In this document: positions 8,694-18,882 of the stretch, in pieces
How the letters are laid out: each line of letters begins with the position of its first letter
Numbering within the stretch: the first letter of the stretch is position 1
NCBI RefSeq assembly: GCF_900113665.1
Contig: NZ_FOQD01000004.1
Location: 62,001-126,000 of the forward strand
Direction of reading: 5' to 3'
From: Planctomicrobium piriforme
GTDB taxonomy: Bacteria; Planctomycetota; Planctomycetia; Planctomycetales; Planctomycetaceae
DNA: 64,000 nt
Position numbers and translations under genes: made by a program
The notes under the pieces: generated by a model
What the model saw: the letters and a program-made list of their open reading frames with translations, nothing else
What the model was told of the DNA's origin: nothing
Database searches by the model: none

Positions 8694-10076
8694 ATGCTGA
8701 CGATTGATTCTCAGCTCCGCCCTGCGGACCTGTTGCCTGCAATTGAGCGGATGTGGGCCGAGTCGGCCCGCTGTCTGGACGAGCTGGAAGCAAGCTGGAG
8801 CCCCGCCCGCGGCTCGCCTGTCTTCACGATCAAAGGGGAATACACCTCCCAAGGCTGGACTGAATGGACGCAAGGCTTCCAGTTCGGCTCGGCTCTCCTA
8901 CAGTTTGACGCAACAGGCGATGAGCGGTTTCTGGAAATCGGCCGCAAGCGGACGATTGAACTGATGGCGCCGCACGTCAGTCACATCGGCGTCCATGACC
9001 ACGGCTTCAACAACGTCAGCACCTACGGCACGCTGCGGCGACTCGTGCTGGAAAGCAAGATTCCGCGAGACCAGCGGGAACTCGACCTGTACGAACTGGC
9101 CCTCAAGGTCAGCGGTGCCGTGCAGGCGTCCCGCTGGAGCCGCACGCACGACGGCGGCGGATACATCTACTCCTTCAATGGTCCGCATTCGCTGTTCGCC
9201 GACACGATTCGCTCGTTGCGGTCGTTGGCAATCGCCCATCAGTTGGGTCACCGACTGATGGGAGAGAATGACGAATCGTTCTCTCTGCTCAGCCGACTGC
9301 TGCAACACGCCAGAACGACAGCCGACTACAACGTCTACTACGGGAATGGCCGCGATACCTGGGATGTGCCAGGGCGTGTCGTTCACGAAAGCATTTTCAA
9401 TCCGAACGACGGCCGTTACCGCTGCCCGAGTTCGCAGCAAGGCTACAGCCCCTTCACCACCTGGACCCGCGGCGCGGCGTGGATCGTGACGGGGTATGCC
9501 GAGCAACTCGAGTTCCTGGCCACGCTGTCGAATGAAGAGTTCGCAGCGTTTGGCGGGAAAGAGGAAGTCATGCAGTGGATGGAGCGCGCGGCCATCGTCA
9601 GTGCGGCCGGCTTCATTGCCGACTGCCCGACCGACGGCGTTCCGTACTGGGACAACGGTGCGCCCGGCCTGGTCCATCTCGGCCGCTGGCGGGAGCGTCC
9701 GGCGATGCCGTTCAATGAGTACGAACCAGTCGACAGTTCGGCCGCGGCGATTGCCGCACAAGGCCTGATTCGGCTCGGCAACTTTCTGAATCAGAGCGAG
9801 TCAGGCGGCGACCAGTTTCTTCAGGCGGGCCTGACGATGTTGCAGACGCTGCTCAGCGAAACCTACCTCAACGCTCAGGCAGGCCATCAGGGGCTGTTGC
9901 TGCACTCGGTCTACCACCGCCCGCGAAACTGGGACTACATCCCGCGAGGCCGGAAAATCCCCTGCGGCGAAGCCTGCATGTGGGGCGACTACCACCTCCG
10001 CGAAACCTGCCTGCTGGTGCAGCGGATGGCGAAGAAGGAACCGTATTACAGGTTCTTTGGACCCGATTTTCGGTGA
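8694..10076 (+). CDS. Glycoside hydrolase family 88-type unsaturated glucuronyl hydrolase
   Basis: The 460-residue protein (478 from the alternative GTG at 8640) resembles GH88 enzymes, which remove an unsaturated uronic acid from the non-reducing end of oligosaccharides made by polysaccharide lyases. Family-like features are HDHGFNNVSTYG, an Asp in SLFADTIRSLRSL at the place of a catalytic-region Asp, WTRGAAWIVTGYAEQ, DGVPYWDNGAPG followed by DSSAAAIAAQGLIRLG, and the closing EACMWGDYHLRE. The fold would be an (alpha/alpha)6 barrel. No signal peptide is evident, which suggests cytoplasmic action on imported oligosaccharides. Neither start has a strong ribosome binding site; I prefer the ATG at 8694 because the residues before it have no family character. 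It converges with ndh across an AT-rich palindromic repeat. Confidence 0.85.
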   Translation: MLTIDSQLRPADLLPAIERMWAESARCLDELEASWSPARGSPVFTIKGEYTSQGWTEWTQGFQFGSALLQFDATGDERFLEIGRKRTIELMAPHVSHIGVHDHGFNNVSTYGTLRRLVLESKIPRDQRELDLYELALKVSGAVQASRWSRTHDGGGYIYSFNGPHSLFADTIRSLRSLAIAHQLGHRLMGENDESFSLLSRLLQHARTTADYNVYYGNGRDTWDVPGRVVHESIFNPNDGRYRCPSSQQGYSPFTTWTRGAAWIVTGYAEQLEFLATLSNEEFAAFGGKEEVMQWMERAAIVSAAGFIADCPTDGVPYWDNGAPGLVHLGRWRERPAMPFNEYEPVDSSAAAIAAQGLIRLGNFLNQSESGGDQFLQAGLTMLQTLLSETYLNAQAGHQGLLLHSVYHRPRNWDYIPRGRKIPCGEACMWGDYHLRETCLLVQRMAKKEPYYRFFGPDFR

Positions 10077-10089
10077 GGTCGCCTGCTTT

Positions 10090-10226
10090 GAAATTCCAAA
10101 TTTCAAGCACCAAAACTCAAACAAACTTCAATGACCGAAATTCTAAACGAGTGAAACATCCGTAGCGTTTGGACATTGAGATTTTGAACTTGCTTGTGAT
10201 TTGGAATTTGAATTTTGGTGCTTCAG
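10090..10226. repeat. AT-rich palindromic intergenic repeat, copy A
   Basis: The unit has arms built from CAAATTTCAAGCACCAAAAC on the left and the approximate complement around GAATTTTGGTGCTTCAG on the right. It fills the gap between the convergent GH88 and ndh genes and ends at the ndh stop codon. Similar units occur at 12939-12985 (half) and 13571-13711. It could fold into a long hairpin in either transcript. Confidence 0.8.
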
Positions 10227-11621
10227 CTACTCTTTCGCGGCTGCGTTCTCAATTCGACCGCTGCCTTCGATGCGGCCTGCCGGGGCGACTTCCTGATCTG
10301 GCGGGATTCGGCCCAGATAGGAAACATCGGGCGGACGGTATTCGCCGGTGATGAGTCGTGCTGAGCGGTCGCTCGACAGGAAATTCCAGCCCCATTGAAT
10401 CAGCACCAGCACCCGATTGCGGAAGCTGATAATGTTGAGCAGGTGAACGACGAGCCAGAGTACCCAGGCGAAGAACCCGGACATCTGCAGCCACTGGAAA
10501 TCGGCGACCGCCGACCAGCGGCCAATCGTCGCCAGATTCCCGCGGTCGTGGTATTTGAACACCGGCGCCGGCTTCTCGCGGACGCGGCTGTCGATCAGCC
10601 TGGCGACGAACTGCCCTTCCTGAATGGCAACCGGCGCGACGCCTGGCAAGGGACGTTCGCCGTGATGTCCATAGTTCGCCATGTCGCCGATCACGAAAAT
10701 CTCGGGGAAGCCCGGCAGGCTGAGATCGCGTTCCACAATCACGCGCCCGGCCCGGTCCATTTGGGCTCCGGTCGAGGCGGCGACAATCTTCGCGAGCGGT
10801 GACGCCCGAACTCCTGCGGCCCAAAGAACCGTTTGCGTCGGCACAACCTCGGTCTGTCCATCGAATTTCAGGACGACATGATCGGCGGCGACGTCAGCGA
10901 CGGATGTTTTGCAGCGGACGGTCACGCCAAGGCGTTCCAGAGACGCCTGCGCCTTCGCGGAGAGGGCCGGCGGAAACGGAGTCAGCACGCGGTCGGCCGC
11001 TTCGACCAGCATGATCTGGGACTCGGCCGGATCAATCGTGCGGAAATCGTCTTTCAAGCTGCGGTGAGAGATTTCGGCCAGCGCACCGGCGAGTTCGACT
11101 CCGGTCGGCCCGGCCCCCACAATGACGAAGGTCAGCAGCCGGCGGCGGATCTCCGAATCGGTTTCCAGTTCCGCCCATTCAAAGGCCGTCAGAATGCGGG
11201 CACGCATCTCGGTGGCGTCTTCCACCGTCTTCAGGCCTGGCGCCAGATGTCCCCAGTGATCGTTCCCGAAGTAGCTGTGCGTCGCGCCGGCCGCGAGAAC
11301 CAATGTGTCATAGTGAACTTCACCGTCGGTGAGATCGACGCGGCGATGCACGGCGTCGATACCGACCACTTCCCCCATCATCACCTGGCAGTTGGCCTGC
11401 CGCGAGAGAATCTGCCGTAGCGGGGCGGCGATGTTGGCTGGCGAGAGGGCGCCGCTGGCCACCTGATACAACAGCGGCTGAAAAAGGTGGAAGTTTCGTT
11501 TGTCGATCAGCTTGACCTCGACGGGAGCTCGTCGCAATCCTTGCACGGCATGCAGCCCGCCAAAGCCGCCGCCAATGACGACCACCTGGTGCTGCTGGGA
11601 AAACATGGGAGTTCGCGTCAT
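10227..11621 (-). CDS. ndh: Type II NADH:quinone oxidoreductase
   Basis: The 464-residue FAD-dependent oxidoreductase passes electrons from NADH to quinone at the membrane without pumping protons. The FAD-binding Rossmann motif VVVIGGGFGGLHA is at about 13-25, the NADH-binding motif FVIVGAGPTGVELAGAL at about 165-181, and the segment after it (ATEMRARILTAFEWAE, VLWAAGVRAS, FVIGDMANYG) is typical of the family. The C-terminus carries a hydrophobic membrane-association region (SGFFAWVLWLVVHLLNIISF) and the usual long tail. The ATG at 11606 (sixth codon) is an equally plausible start. The 3' end abuts a palindromic repeat. Confidence 0.93.
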   Translation of the reverse strand: MTRTPMFSQQHQVVVIGGGFGGLHAVQGLRRAPVEVKLIDKRNFHLFQPLLYQVASGALSPANIAAPLRQILSRQANCQVMMGEVVGIDAVHRRVDLTDGEVHYDTLVLAAGATHSYFGNDHWGHLAPGLKTVEDATEMRARILTAFEWAELETDSEIRRRLLTFVIVGAGPTGVELAGALAEISHRSLKDDFRTIDPAESQIMLVEAADRVLTPFPPALSAKAQASLERLGVTVRCKTSVADVAADHVVLKFDGQTEVVPTQTVLWAAGVRASPLAKIVAASTGAQMDRAGRVIVERDLSLPGFPEIFVIGDMANYGHHGERPLPGVAPVAIQEGQFVARLIDSRVREKPAPVFKYHDRGNLATIGRWSAVADFQWLQMSGFFAWVLWLVVHLLNIISFRNRVLVLIQWGWNFLSSDRSARLITGEYRPPDVSYLGRIPPDQEVAPAGRIEGSGRIENAAAKE

Positions 11622-11646
11622 CTCAATTCCCCGCTGTCACTCAATC

Positions 11647-11760
11647 GTTTTCAGTTTTCCATCGTCAGCGTTCAGTTCCAAATTGGAACGGACCGTGGAT
11701 AGCAACTCATATTCTATTCCCGGGGTCCAAACTCATGACTGAAAACTGACCACTGAAAAC
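11647..11760. repeat. TTTTCAGT/ACTGAAAA inverted repeat
   Basis: GTTTTCAGTTTTC at 11647-11659 is mirrored by GAAAACTG and CACTGAAAAC at 11741-11760, in the divergent gap between ndh and the gene at 11833. A related TCAGTT...GAAAACT arrangement occurs at about 44090-44190. It overlaps the likely promoter region of both neighbours. Confidence 0.55.
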
Positions 11761-11832
11761 TTCTATAAATCAAACTGTTTCGAAATTCCGTACATCCACC
11801 GCAACGAATGCTGCAAACCGAAGGCCATCGAT

Positions 11833-12981
11833 ATGCGGACATACGATCCCGGCATCAGGCTCGCGATGTTGTGCCTGCTGATCGGCTTTGCGAGCGGGAA
11901 AGTTTCAGCTCAACCGCACAGTCCGCAGAGTCACAACAGCCATCAACGGAAGTTGATCGAATGGGGCTGGGATGAGCCGGATACGCAATTCCTGCGCGAG
12001 CACTGCGCAGAGATGCAGCAGTACCCTTTCGATGGCGTGGTGTTTCATCTCTCCGGGAGCGGCAACTTTACCTGGGATGCTTGGGGCGGAAGGGCATTTA
12101 CGCGTGCGGAATTTCAACGTGACATCGAGAACCTGCAGGCGACGCAGTTTGGCCGATTGACCGACAACTTCATTCGTTTGAATGTCTCTCCCGGCAAGAA
12201 CGACTGGTTCGACGACGCGACCTGGAAGGTGATTCTGGAGAACAGCAGTCACGCGGCGGCGATCGCGAAACAGACGGGCTGCAAAGGACTGCTGTTCGAC
12301 ACCGAGCAATACCTGGGGGAACCGTTCAATTATCGAAGCCAGCCACCACGGCCCATCGCTGAGTACCGTGCCCAAGTCCGGAAACGCGGACGGGAATGGA
12401 TCAGGGCCATCAATCACGAGTTCCCGGACATCGTGATCATGCTCTCATTCGGATATCGCACCGCGCAGCCTAAGCCAGGCCAGTCGCCAGAGGATGCGAA
12501 GTATGCCCTGCTGCCGGACTTTCTCGACGGCATTCTCGAAGCCTGTTCAGAGCAGACGGTGATTGTCGACGGCTGGGAGCAGTCGTACGGGTATCGGAAC
12601 CCGGAGCAGTTCGCTCAGGCCCGACACACGATCCGGGAGGACGCGCTCAACTGGACGGCGGTTCCAGAACAATACCGCAAACACATGCACGCGGCGTTCG
12701 GCATCTGGATGGACTTTAATCTGAAAGACCATGGCTGGCACACCGACGACCTCAGCATGAATTACTTCTCGCCTGCCGCGTTCCAGAGTTCAGTGGAAGC
12801 CGCGTTGGGACAAAGCGACCGGTATGTGTGGATCTACACCGAGCAGCCGCGCTGGTGGACCAATGAGAAGCTGCCGGGCGAGTACGTCGAGGCACTCAAG
12901 TCGGCGCGAGAATCATTCGCAAAGGCGCTGAGCAAGGAAATTCCAGGCACCAAATCTCAAACAAATTCAAAATCTCAATGA
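11833..12981 (+). CDS. Secreted protein of unknown function
   Basis: The 382-residue protein has a signal peptide (LAMLCLLIGFASGKVSA). The mature part begins with KLIEWGWDEPDTQFLREH and contains PFDGVVFHLSG, CKGLLFDTEQY and IVIMLSFGY at regular spacing. Alternating beta strands and helices with acidic residues at strand ends suggest a TIM-barrel hydrolase-like fold, but I do not recognise a family and name no substrate. The C-terminal 14 residues (about KEIPGTKSQTNSKSQ) are encoded by a half copy of the AT-rich palindromic repeat, which also supplies the stop codon; the original end of the gene was probably upstream. The downstream coaC gene is convergent. Confidence 0.8.
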   Translation: MRTYDPGIRLAMLCLLIGFASGKVSAQPHSPQSHNSHQRKLIEWGWDEPDTQFLREHCAEMQQYPFDGVVFHLSGSGNFTWDAWGGRAFTRAEFQRDIENLQATQFGRLTDNFIRLNVSPGKNDWFDDATWKVILENSSHAAAIAKQTGCKGLLFDTEQYLGEPFNYRSQPPRPIAEYRAQVRKRGREWIRAINHEFPDIVIMLSFGYRTAQPKPGQSPEDAKYALLPDFLDGILEACSEQTVIVDGWEQSYGYRNPEQFAQARHTIREDALNWTAVPEQYRKHMHAAFGIWMDFNLKDHGWHTDDLSMNYFSPAAFQSSVEAALGQSDRYVWIYTEQPRWWTNEKLPGEYVEALKSARESFAKALSKEIPGTKSQTNSKSQ

Positions 12982-12985
12982 CCGA
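12939..12985. repeat. AT-rich palindromic repeat, half copy inside a gene end
   Basis: GGAAATTCCAGGCACCAAAT and the following CTCAAACAAATTCAAAATC match the left arm of the units at 10090 and 13571. The right arm is missing. It lies within the last 14 codons of the gene at 11833-12981. Confidence 0.75.
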
Positions 12986-13022
12986 AACGAAAGACGGGCC
13001 AGCGGGAATGCCACTTCTGAGT

Positions 13023-13562
13023 TCAGGCGAGAAGCTCTTCGATCGACTTCAGAATTTCAACGGGTTCAGCCATGCGGCCGGGGCCGATGACTCCGCAGCT
13101 CAGCCAGCCTGAGCCGGGGCCGACGAACTTCAGGCCGTCCTGCTGCAACTGAGTGACATTCCGCTGGACAGACGGCTTGGTCCACATTTCATTGTTCATC
13201 GCCGGGGCGAGCAGTACGGGACAGGTGGCAACCAGCGCCAGCGTCGTCAGCAAATCGTCGGCCAGGCCATGTGCCAGCCGCGCCAGGACATTGGCCGTGG
13301 CGGGAGCGATAACGAACAAGTCGGCACGACGGGCGAGACCGATGTGTTCCCCTAAAAAGTGTTCCTGCGGCTGGAACATCTTCGTGTAGACCGGGCGGTT
13401 GGTCAGCGCCTGAAACGTGGTTTCGCCGATGAACTCATGAGCTGATGCCGTCATCACCACGGTGACTCCAGCGCCGCGTTGTACAAGCTTGCTGACAAGG
13501 TCGGCAGTCTTGTATGCCGCCACCCCGCCTGCCACGCCGACGAGAATTTCTTTCCCCTGCAT
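13023..13562 (-). CDS. coaC: Phosphopantothenoylcysteine decarboxylase-type flavoprotein
   Basis: The 179-residue FMN-dependent decarboxylase would convert 4'-phosphopantothenoylcysteine to 4'-phosphopantetheine in coenzyme A biosynthesis. Supporting motifs are GVAGGVAAYKTADLV at the N-terminus, the FMN-binding APATANVLARLAHGLADDLL, the active-site PAMNNEMW, and the substrate-clamp segment SGWLSCGVIGPGRMAEP with its Cys. Only the CoaC half is present, since the usual fused CoaB synthetase domain is absent. I chose the ATG at 13562 (MQGKEILVG); the longer frame to 13595 reads through repeat DNA. Other HFCD flavoproteins share this fold, but the Cys in the clamp favours CoaC. Confidence 0.88.
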   Translation of the reverse strand: MQGKEILVGVAGGVAAYKTADLVSKLVQRGAGVTVVMTASAHEFIGETTFQALTNRPVYTKMFQPQEHFLGEHIGLARRADLFVIAPATANVLARLAHGLADDLLTTLALVATCPVLLAPAMNNEMWTKPSVQRNVTQLQQDGLKFVGPGSGWLSCGVIGPGRMAEPVEILKSIEELLA

Positions 13563-13570
13563 TGTCTTCT

Positions 13571-13711
13571 CCAAATTCCAAATCCCAAACACCAAAACTC
13601 AAACAAATCCCAATGCTCAAAATCTCAAACAAGACAAACAAACAGAGGCATTGTTTCGGTCATTGAGATTTTGAATTTGTTTGAGTTTTGGCGCTTGGAA
13701 ATTGGAATTTC
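13571..13711. repeat. AT-rich palindromic intergenic repeat, copy B (best preserved)
   Basis: The left arm includes CCAAATTCCAAATCCCAAAC and CACCAAAACTCAAACAAAT; the right arm includes GAATTTGTTTGAGTTTTGG and GGAAATTGGAATTT, close to its reverse complement. It starts 9 bases upstream of the coaC start codon, so any coaC promoter must lie in or beyond it. Confidence 0.85.
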
Positions 13712-13914
13712 CTTTGTACCCAACCTTGAGTGGCATGCGACTGACGCCCAGACAAGTGTCAGCAGTTGCACTGCCAGAGTCCAGTTCCCTGCTGCTGTCC
13801 AAGGCGAAATGCGAAGAACGTGTACTCTGAATTCTGTTCGTGACGGCACAGGCTGTGCTACCTGTCCTCTGACGTGAATTCGCGAAAACGCGGCTCTCTC
13901 AAGGAACCACTGCC

Positions 13915-14130
13915 ATGTCCAACAAACCAGAACATCGCCCCATCTCGAACGAGCGCATCCTCGAACACTGGGACGACTTTACGGCGGATGAGGTCGACTG
14001 GGTCGACGGTGACGCCCAACGCTTGATTGAAGCGCTGGAGACCAAATATGGCCTGTCTGGCGATGAAGCAGCGCGACAGGTCGCCGCCTTCCTCGAAAAG
14101 AACGAGACGAAGGCCCAGATTCGCGGATAG
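13915..14130 (+). CDS. CsbD-like small stress protein
   Basis: The 71-residue acidic protein resembles the CsbD family (pattern W-x-x-[LF]-T-x-D-x-[LV]-x-x-[IV]-x-G then L...KYG...EEA..QV..F). The matching residues here are HWDDFTADEVDWVDGDAQRL, LETKYGLSGDEAARQVAAFL. CsbD proteins are small helical general stress proteins whose molecular role is not established. A weak AAGGA-type site precedes the ATG. Gap to the following convergent gene is 15 bases. Confidence 0.7.
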   Translation: MSNKPEHRPISNERILEHWDDFTADEVDWVDGDAQRLIEALETKYGLSGDEAARQVAAFLEKNETKAQIRG

Positions 14131-14145
14131 TGCCCACTCGACGGT

Positions 14146-15285
14146 TTACCAGTAGATCCGGATGCCGAGGGTGCCGCCGGTGGCGACCATGCTGCCGTGG
14201 TTGTCGACCTGATAAACCGTCGTGCCGACGTTGTTGACCTTCAGGCCGTTGATCTGGTCTGGTCCCAGTGCGAGGCCTGCGAGAAACAAGACCTCCCACC
14301 CCGCTACCAGGTCGATGTAGTCGGTGATGCCCACGACCGCCCGGAGACCTAGGTTGCCGGCAAATGCAGCGGCAATTTCTTTGTCACGGAGTGTCCGCTG
14401 GTAAACCGAGTTGTCGAGTCCGCTACCGACGACCGTTTCCTGCACCTGGCCGCTGATGCTATTGGCGTAGATCCCGGCTTTGCTGATCCCTTCGAGCGTG
14501 AACCAATCGCCGTCGTAGAAGCGGTAGCCGAATGTCGTCTGGAACCCGCTCATCCGGTTATTGGCGTTGGAATTGACGGAATACTGCAGCTGGTCGGTTC
14601 CGCCGGAATTGAATCCGTCCGCAACCCCTGAGATCAGCGAGGCGCCTGCATCGGTCAAAGCATCATGAGACAGGCCGTTATTCGGTTGAATCACGCCGCC
14701 GCCGACATCCGGGGCGTCAAATGTCCCAAACATGCTGACGCCGTTCTTTTCGTCGAGTTGGATGTAGCGATAGCCGCCTGCCAACCGCCAGCGCCTGTTG
14801 ACCTGACTGCTGCCGAAGTTGATCTCTGCATCCAGATAGCTGGACGATGAGTACGAAGTCCAGTTCGAGGCGCGGATCTGCTCGCTCTCGGTATCCTCTC
14901 CGTTGAATGTGTCGAGCGCGGCGGCGCGGAGAAAACCGTTGAAATTCAGGGTGTTATTCCCCGGTCGAGGGCCGTCGAAGTCCACAGGTGCAAGGAAAGA
15001 ACCTGAGCCGCTGGCTTCCCAGGGGCTGAGCTGCGTGAACGACGTGTCGACCTGGAAGTTGTCGAAGATGGTGCCGATGCTCAGTCGATAGCCCGGCTCG
15101 ACGCTGTAGTTGCCGTTCTTGGTGTCGACAGGCTGAGGGCCGGCGACGACGGACGCGCCCCCCTGATTCGTGCGTCCCAGAAACACCGAATCGGCTTCAA
15201 AGTAAAATTGAGCCTGGGCTGCGGATGCCCAGCATCCCAGCGAAAACCAGACGATCAATCTGACCAGCCGCGTGCGATTGCCCAT
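14146..15285 (-). CDS. Outer-membrane beta-barrel protein, BBP7-like
   Basis: The 379-residue protein has a signal peptide (LIVWFSLGCWASAAQAQ) directly followed by FYFEADSVFLGRT. The mature part is a series of amphipathic strands ending in aromatic residues, with long glycine/asparagine-rich loops, and the C-terminus ends GTLGIRIYW with a terminal aromatic residue as outer-membrane barrels do. The NTLNFNGFLRAA and GGYRYIQLDEKNG segments recall the planctomycete BBP7 barrel family. I chose the ATG at 15285 rather than the in-frame ATG four codons upstream because it precedes a normal signal sequence (MGNRTRLVRL). The role is probably structural or a channel; no ligand can be named. Confidence 0.65.
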   Translation of the reverse strand: MGNRTRLVRLIVWFSLGCWASAAQAQFYFEADSVFLGRTNQGGASVVAGPQPVDTKNGNYSVEPGYRLSIGTIFDNFQVDTSFTQLSPWEASGSGSFLAPVDFDGPRPGNNTLNFNGFLRAAALDTFNGEDTESEQIRASNWTSYSSSSYLDAEINFGSSQVNRRWRLAGGYRYIQLDEKNGVSMFGTFDAPDVGGGVIQPNNGLSHDALTDAGASLISGVADGFNSGGTDQLQYSVNSNANNRMSGFQTTFGYRFYDGDWFTLEGISKAGIYANSISGQVQETVVGSGLDNSVYQRTLRDKEIAAAFAGNLGLRAVVGITDYIDLVAGWEVLFLAGLALGPDQINGLKVNNVGTTVYQVDNHGSMVATGGTLGIRIYW

Positions 15286-15752
15286 GATTCCCCCCAAACG
15301 AGCCTTCCCGGTCGGGCCGTGGCCGCGACCGTGAATCTCCAGCCGGCACAGGCGTCGCAGCCAATGCCGCGACCGCCGAGCGGTACCCCGTTCGTAGATC
15401 GGCAGGAGTGCCGGAAAAAACGAATGTTTGGGCGATAACGATTCGCCAGTCGTAGGAATTCTGCCTGCCGTTCCGGTCAGTGAAAATGGAGAACTTGGGC
15501 GTTTTTACGGGCAATCAACTTACGAATGAAGTCCCACCTCCTGAATTTCCCTGTCCCCTCCGCCCTAAACCCTGTCCCCTGCCCCTCTGTGATGTTTTCG
15601 GGAATACGCAGGTTCCGCGCGTCGGACTGTGGCTGGCCGCGCGGCCGTTTGTTAAAACGCAGGAGATTTCTCCCTGGGAGACGAAAGCACCTCTGCGCCG
15701 AGAGTCGGACAGGCGAGACCTAAACTGAGACACGAGCGAAGGACGGTAATTT
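15286..15752. other. 467-base divergent intergenic region (barrel gene / eno)
   Basis: It should hold the promoters of the barrel gene (minus) and of eno (plus). Pyrimidine-rich CCTGTCCCCT segments occur twice near 15550-15590. The eno ribosome binding site GAAGGA lies at about 15737. I see no further genes, and open frames on both strands lack coding character. Confidence 0.4.
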
Positions 15753-17024
<1,272 letters not shown>

Positions 17025-17055
17025 AGCCGCTGCCGTCTGAAAATTGAAGGCAACT

Positions 17056-17094
17056 GGAGCCGCGCCCTGATCGGTGCGGCTCCTTTTATTTATT
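17056..17094 (+). terminator. Intrinsic terminator of eno
   Basis: The stem GGAGCCGC (17056-17063) pairs with GCGGCTCC (17076-17083) and is followed by TTTTATTTATT. It begins 32 bases after the eno stop codon. Confidence 0.9.
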
Positions 17095-17224
17095 CCGGGA
17101 CCGGCAATTTACGCGGTTTCTCTGTCTGCAGCGGCAGTTATGGACGAGATCCGTCTTGTCACATTTTTGTCATTCCAGTTATCGTCTTTCAGCAAATCCC
17201 CTACCGAGATGCCGGAAGCGTGCT

Positions 17225-17926
17225 GTGAAAATTCGGAACCGAAATATCATCCGCCTGGTCGCCAGGATCGTCGCCTGGATCAATCGCTGCCTGTATGCCA
17301 CATGCCGATTACGGGTCATTGAATCGGTCCCGCACTCGTCGCCCTATGCTCCCACGAACGGGGAGATGTTCATCTATTGCAACTGGCACGATGGAATTCT
17401 GAATTCGATGTTCTGCGGGAAACCGCTCACCATGTCGGCCCTCACCAGCCGCCATGCCGACGGGGAATACGTCGCCGTGGTTATGGACGCCATCGGGATC
17501 TTGCCGATCCGGGGTTCGAACAATCACGGCGGCGCCACCGCGGCCAAACAACTCATGTCGGCGGCTTCGAAATTCCACGTCACGATCACCACCGACGGCC
17601 CACGCGGTCCGCGACGGGTGGTGAAGCCTGGGATCGTCTTTCTCGCCAGCCAGACCGGCCGCCGCATCCTGCCGGTCGCCTGTTCCGGCAGCAATGCCTG
17701 GCATCCGCGCGGCCGCTGGACTGATATGGTCGTTCCCTTGCCCTTCTCGACCGCCTATGTGCTGGGGGGAGTGCCGATGTCCGTGCCGCCCAATCTCAGC
17801 AAGGAAGAACTTGCTCCCTATCGCGATGCCCTGCAGCGGCAGATGGACGAACTGCAGGAGAGGATCGATGCTATTGCCGCTGGCCGCGAAGCCGAACCGG
17901 CGCTCACGCTCGCCAAAGCGGCGTGA
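17225..17926 (+). CDS. DUF374 lysophospholipid acyltransferase-like protein
   Basis: The roughly 233-residue protein carries the DUF374 signature of the LPLAT acyltransferase superfamily: an N-terminal hydrophobic/basic region, FIYCNWHDGILNSMF holding the HxxxD-like NWHD motif, a central PIRGSNNHGGATAAKQL, and TTDGPRGPRRVVKPGIVFLAS with a TGRRILPVAC strand after it. Members transfer acyl groups in lipid A or phospholipid synthesis; the acceptor here is unknown. The start is uncertain: an ATG at 17156 gives 256 residues, but the GTG at 17225 (VKIRNRNIIRLVARIV) has GGAAG upstream and begins at the family-like N-terminus. The gene precedes a HisA-like gene by 181 bases. Confidence 0.85.
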   Translation: MKIRNRNIIRLVARIVAWINRCLYATCRLRVIESVPHSSPYAPTNGEMFIYCNWHDGILNSMFCGKPLTMSALTSRHADGEYVAVVMDAIGILPIRGSNNHGGATAAKQLMSAASKFHVTITTDGPRGPRRVVKPGIVFLASQTGRRILPVACSGSNAWHPRGRWTDMVVPLPFSTAYVLGGVPMSVPPNLSKEELAPYRDALQRQMDELQERIDAIAAGREAEPALTLAKAA

Positions 17927-18107
17927 GCGGAACTCTTTCCTGTCATTTGCATGAATTCATCAATCGAGCTGCATGTTTGACGTGCAGGCGCGGATGATCT
18001 CGGGCTAGAATGCAGACAGATGGCGTCACCGGGATTGAACTGATTGCAGTTCAGCGGTCGCCGCGGGCACTTTCTTCCCGCTTGAGTTTTTTCAGGGAGG
18101 CGCGGTA

Positions 18108-18872
18108 ATGGATCTGGTTCCCGTCCTCGATCTGAAACAAGGCCAGGTGATCCGCGGTATCGCCGGCCAGCGCGAACATTACCACGCCAATACCAGCCGG
18201 CTGGTGAAGTCGGCCGATCCGGTCGACACCTGTCAGGCCCTCAAGCAGGCGTTTCGACCGCACTGGATGTACATCGCCGATCTCGACGCGATCGAAAACG
18301 GAGAAGTGCAGTACGCCGTTTTGAATTCGCTTGTGCAGTGCGGAGTGCCCCTGGCAGTCGACGCCGGCGTGGCTTCAATTGAACGGGCACAGCGGCTGAT
18401 TGACCTGGGCGTCAGCAAGGTCATCATTGGCCTGGAGACGCTGCCGCATCTGGAGCTGCTGGGGAAATTCACCTCGGCCTTGGGACCAGACCGCATCATC
18501 TTCAGTCTCGATCTCCGGGACGGTGAACCGATCGGCGTTGCCGCCGACGGCATGCATCCCAATCAGGTCGTCTCGATTGGCCTCGATCAGGGGATTCGGC
18601 AACTCATTGTGCTGGAACTCTCGCGGATCGGTACCAGCCGCGGCGTCCCGACCGGGCCGCTCTGTCACTCGATCAAGAACCGCCGCGCGGATCTGGTCGT
18701 CTGGACGGGGGGCGGCGTACGGCAACTGGCCGACCTGCACCGACTACAGTTGTGCCGTTTGGACGGCGTGATGGTCGCGTCATCCCTGCACGACGGACAA
18801 ATTACTCCCGCCGACTGGCAGTCGTTCGAGACACTGGACGTGGACGAAACGCTGCTGGCGATGGACGCCTGA
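18108..18872 (+). CDS. HisA/HisF-family TIM-barrel protein
   Basis: The 254-residue protein has the half-barrel repeat pattern of the HisA/HisF family. It begins MDLVPVLDLKQGQVIRG with the first phosphate-site Asp, has YIADLDAIENGE, VPLAVDAGVAS, KVIIGLETLPH, IIFSLDLRDGEP with the second half's Asp, QLIVLELSRIGTSRG and VWTGGGVRQLADL, ending with VASSLHDG. HisA converts ProFAR to PRFAR in histidine synthesis. No other his genes are nearby and the sequence is divergent, so it may be one of the HisA-like proteins of unassigned function seen in methanogens, methylotrophs and planctomycetes. A strong GGAGG ribosome binding site precedes the ATG. Confidence 0.8.
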   Translation: MDLVPVLDLKQGQVIRGIAGQREHYHANTSRLVKSADPVDTCQALKQAFRPHWMYIADLDAIENGEVQYAVLNSLVQCGVPLAVDAGVASIERAQRLIDLGVSKVIIGLETLPHLELLGKFTSALGPDRIIFSLDLRDGEPIGVAADGMHPNQVVSIGLDQGIRQLIVLELSRIGTSRGVPTGPLCHSIKNRRADLVVWTGGGVRQLADLHRLQLCRLDGVMVASSLHDGQITPADWQSFETLDVDETLLAMDA

Positions 18873-18882
18873 GTGACGCCAG

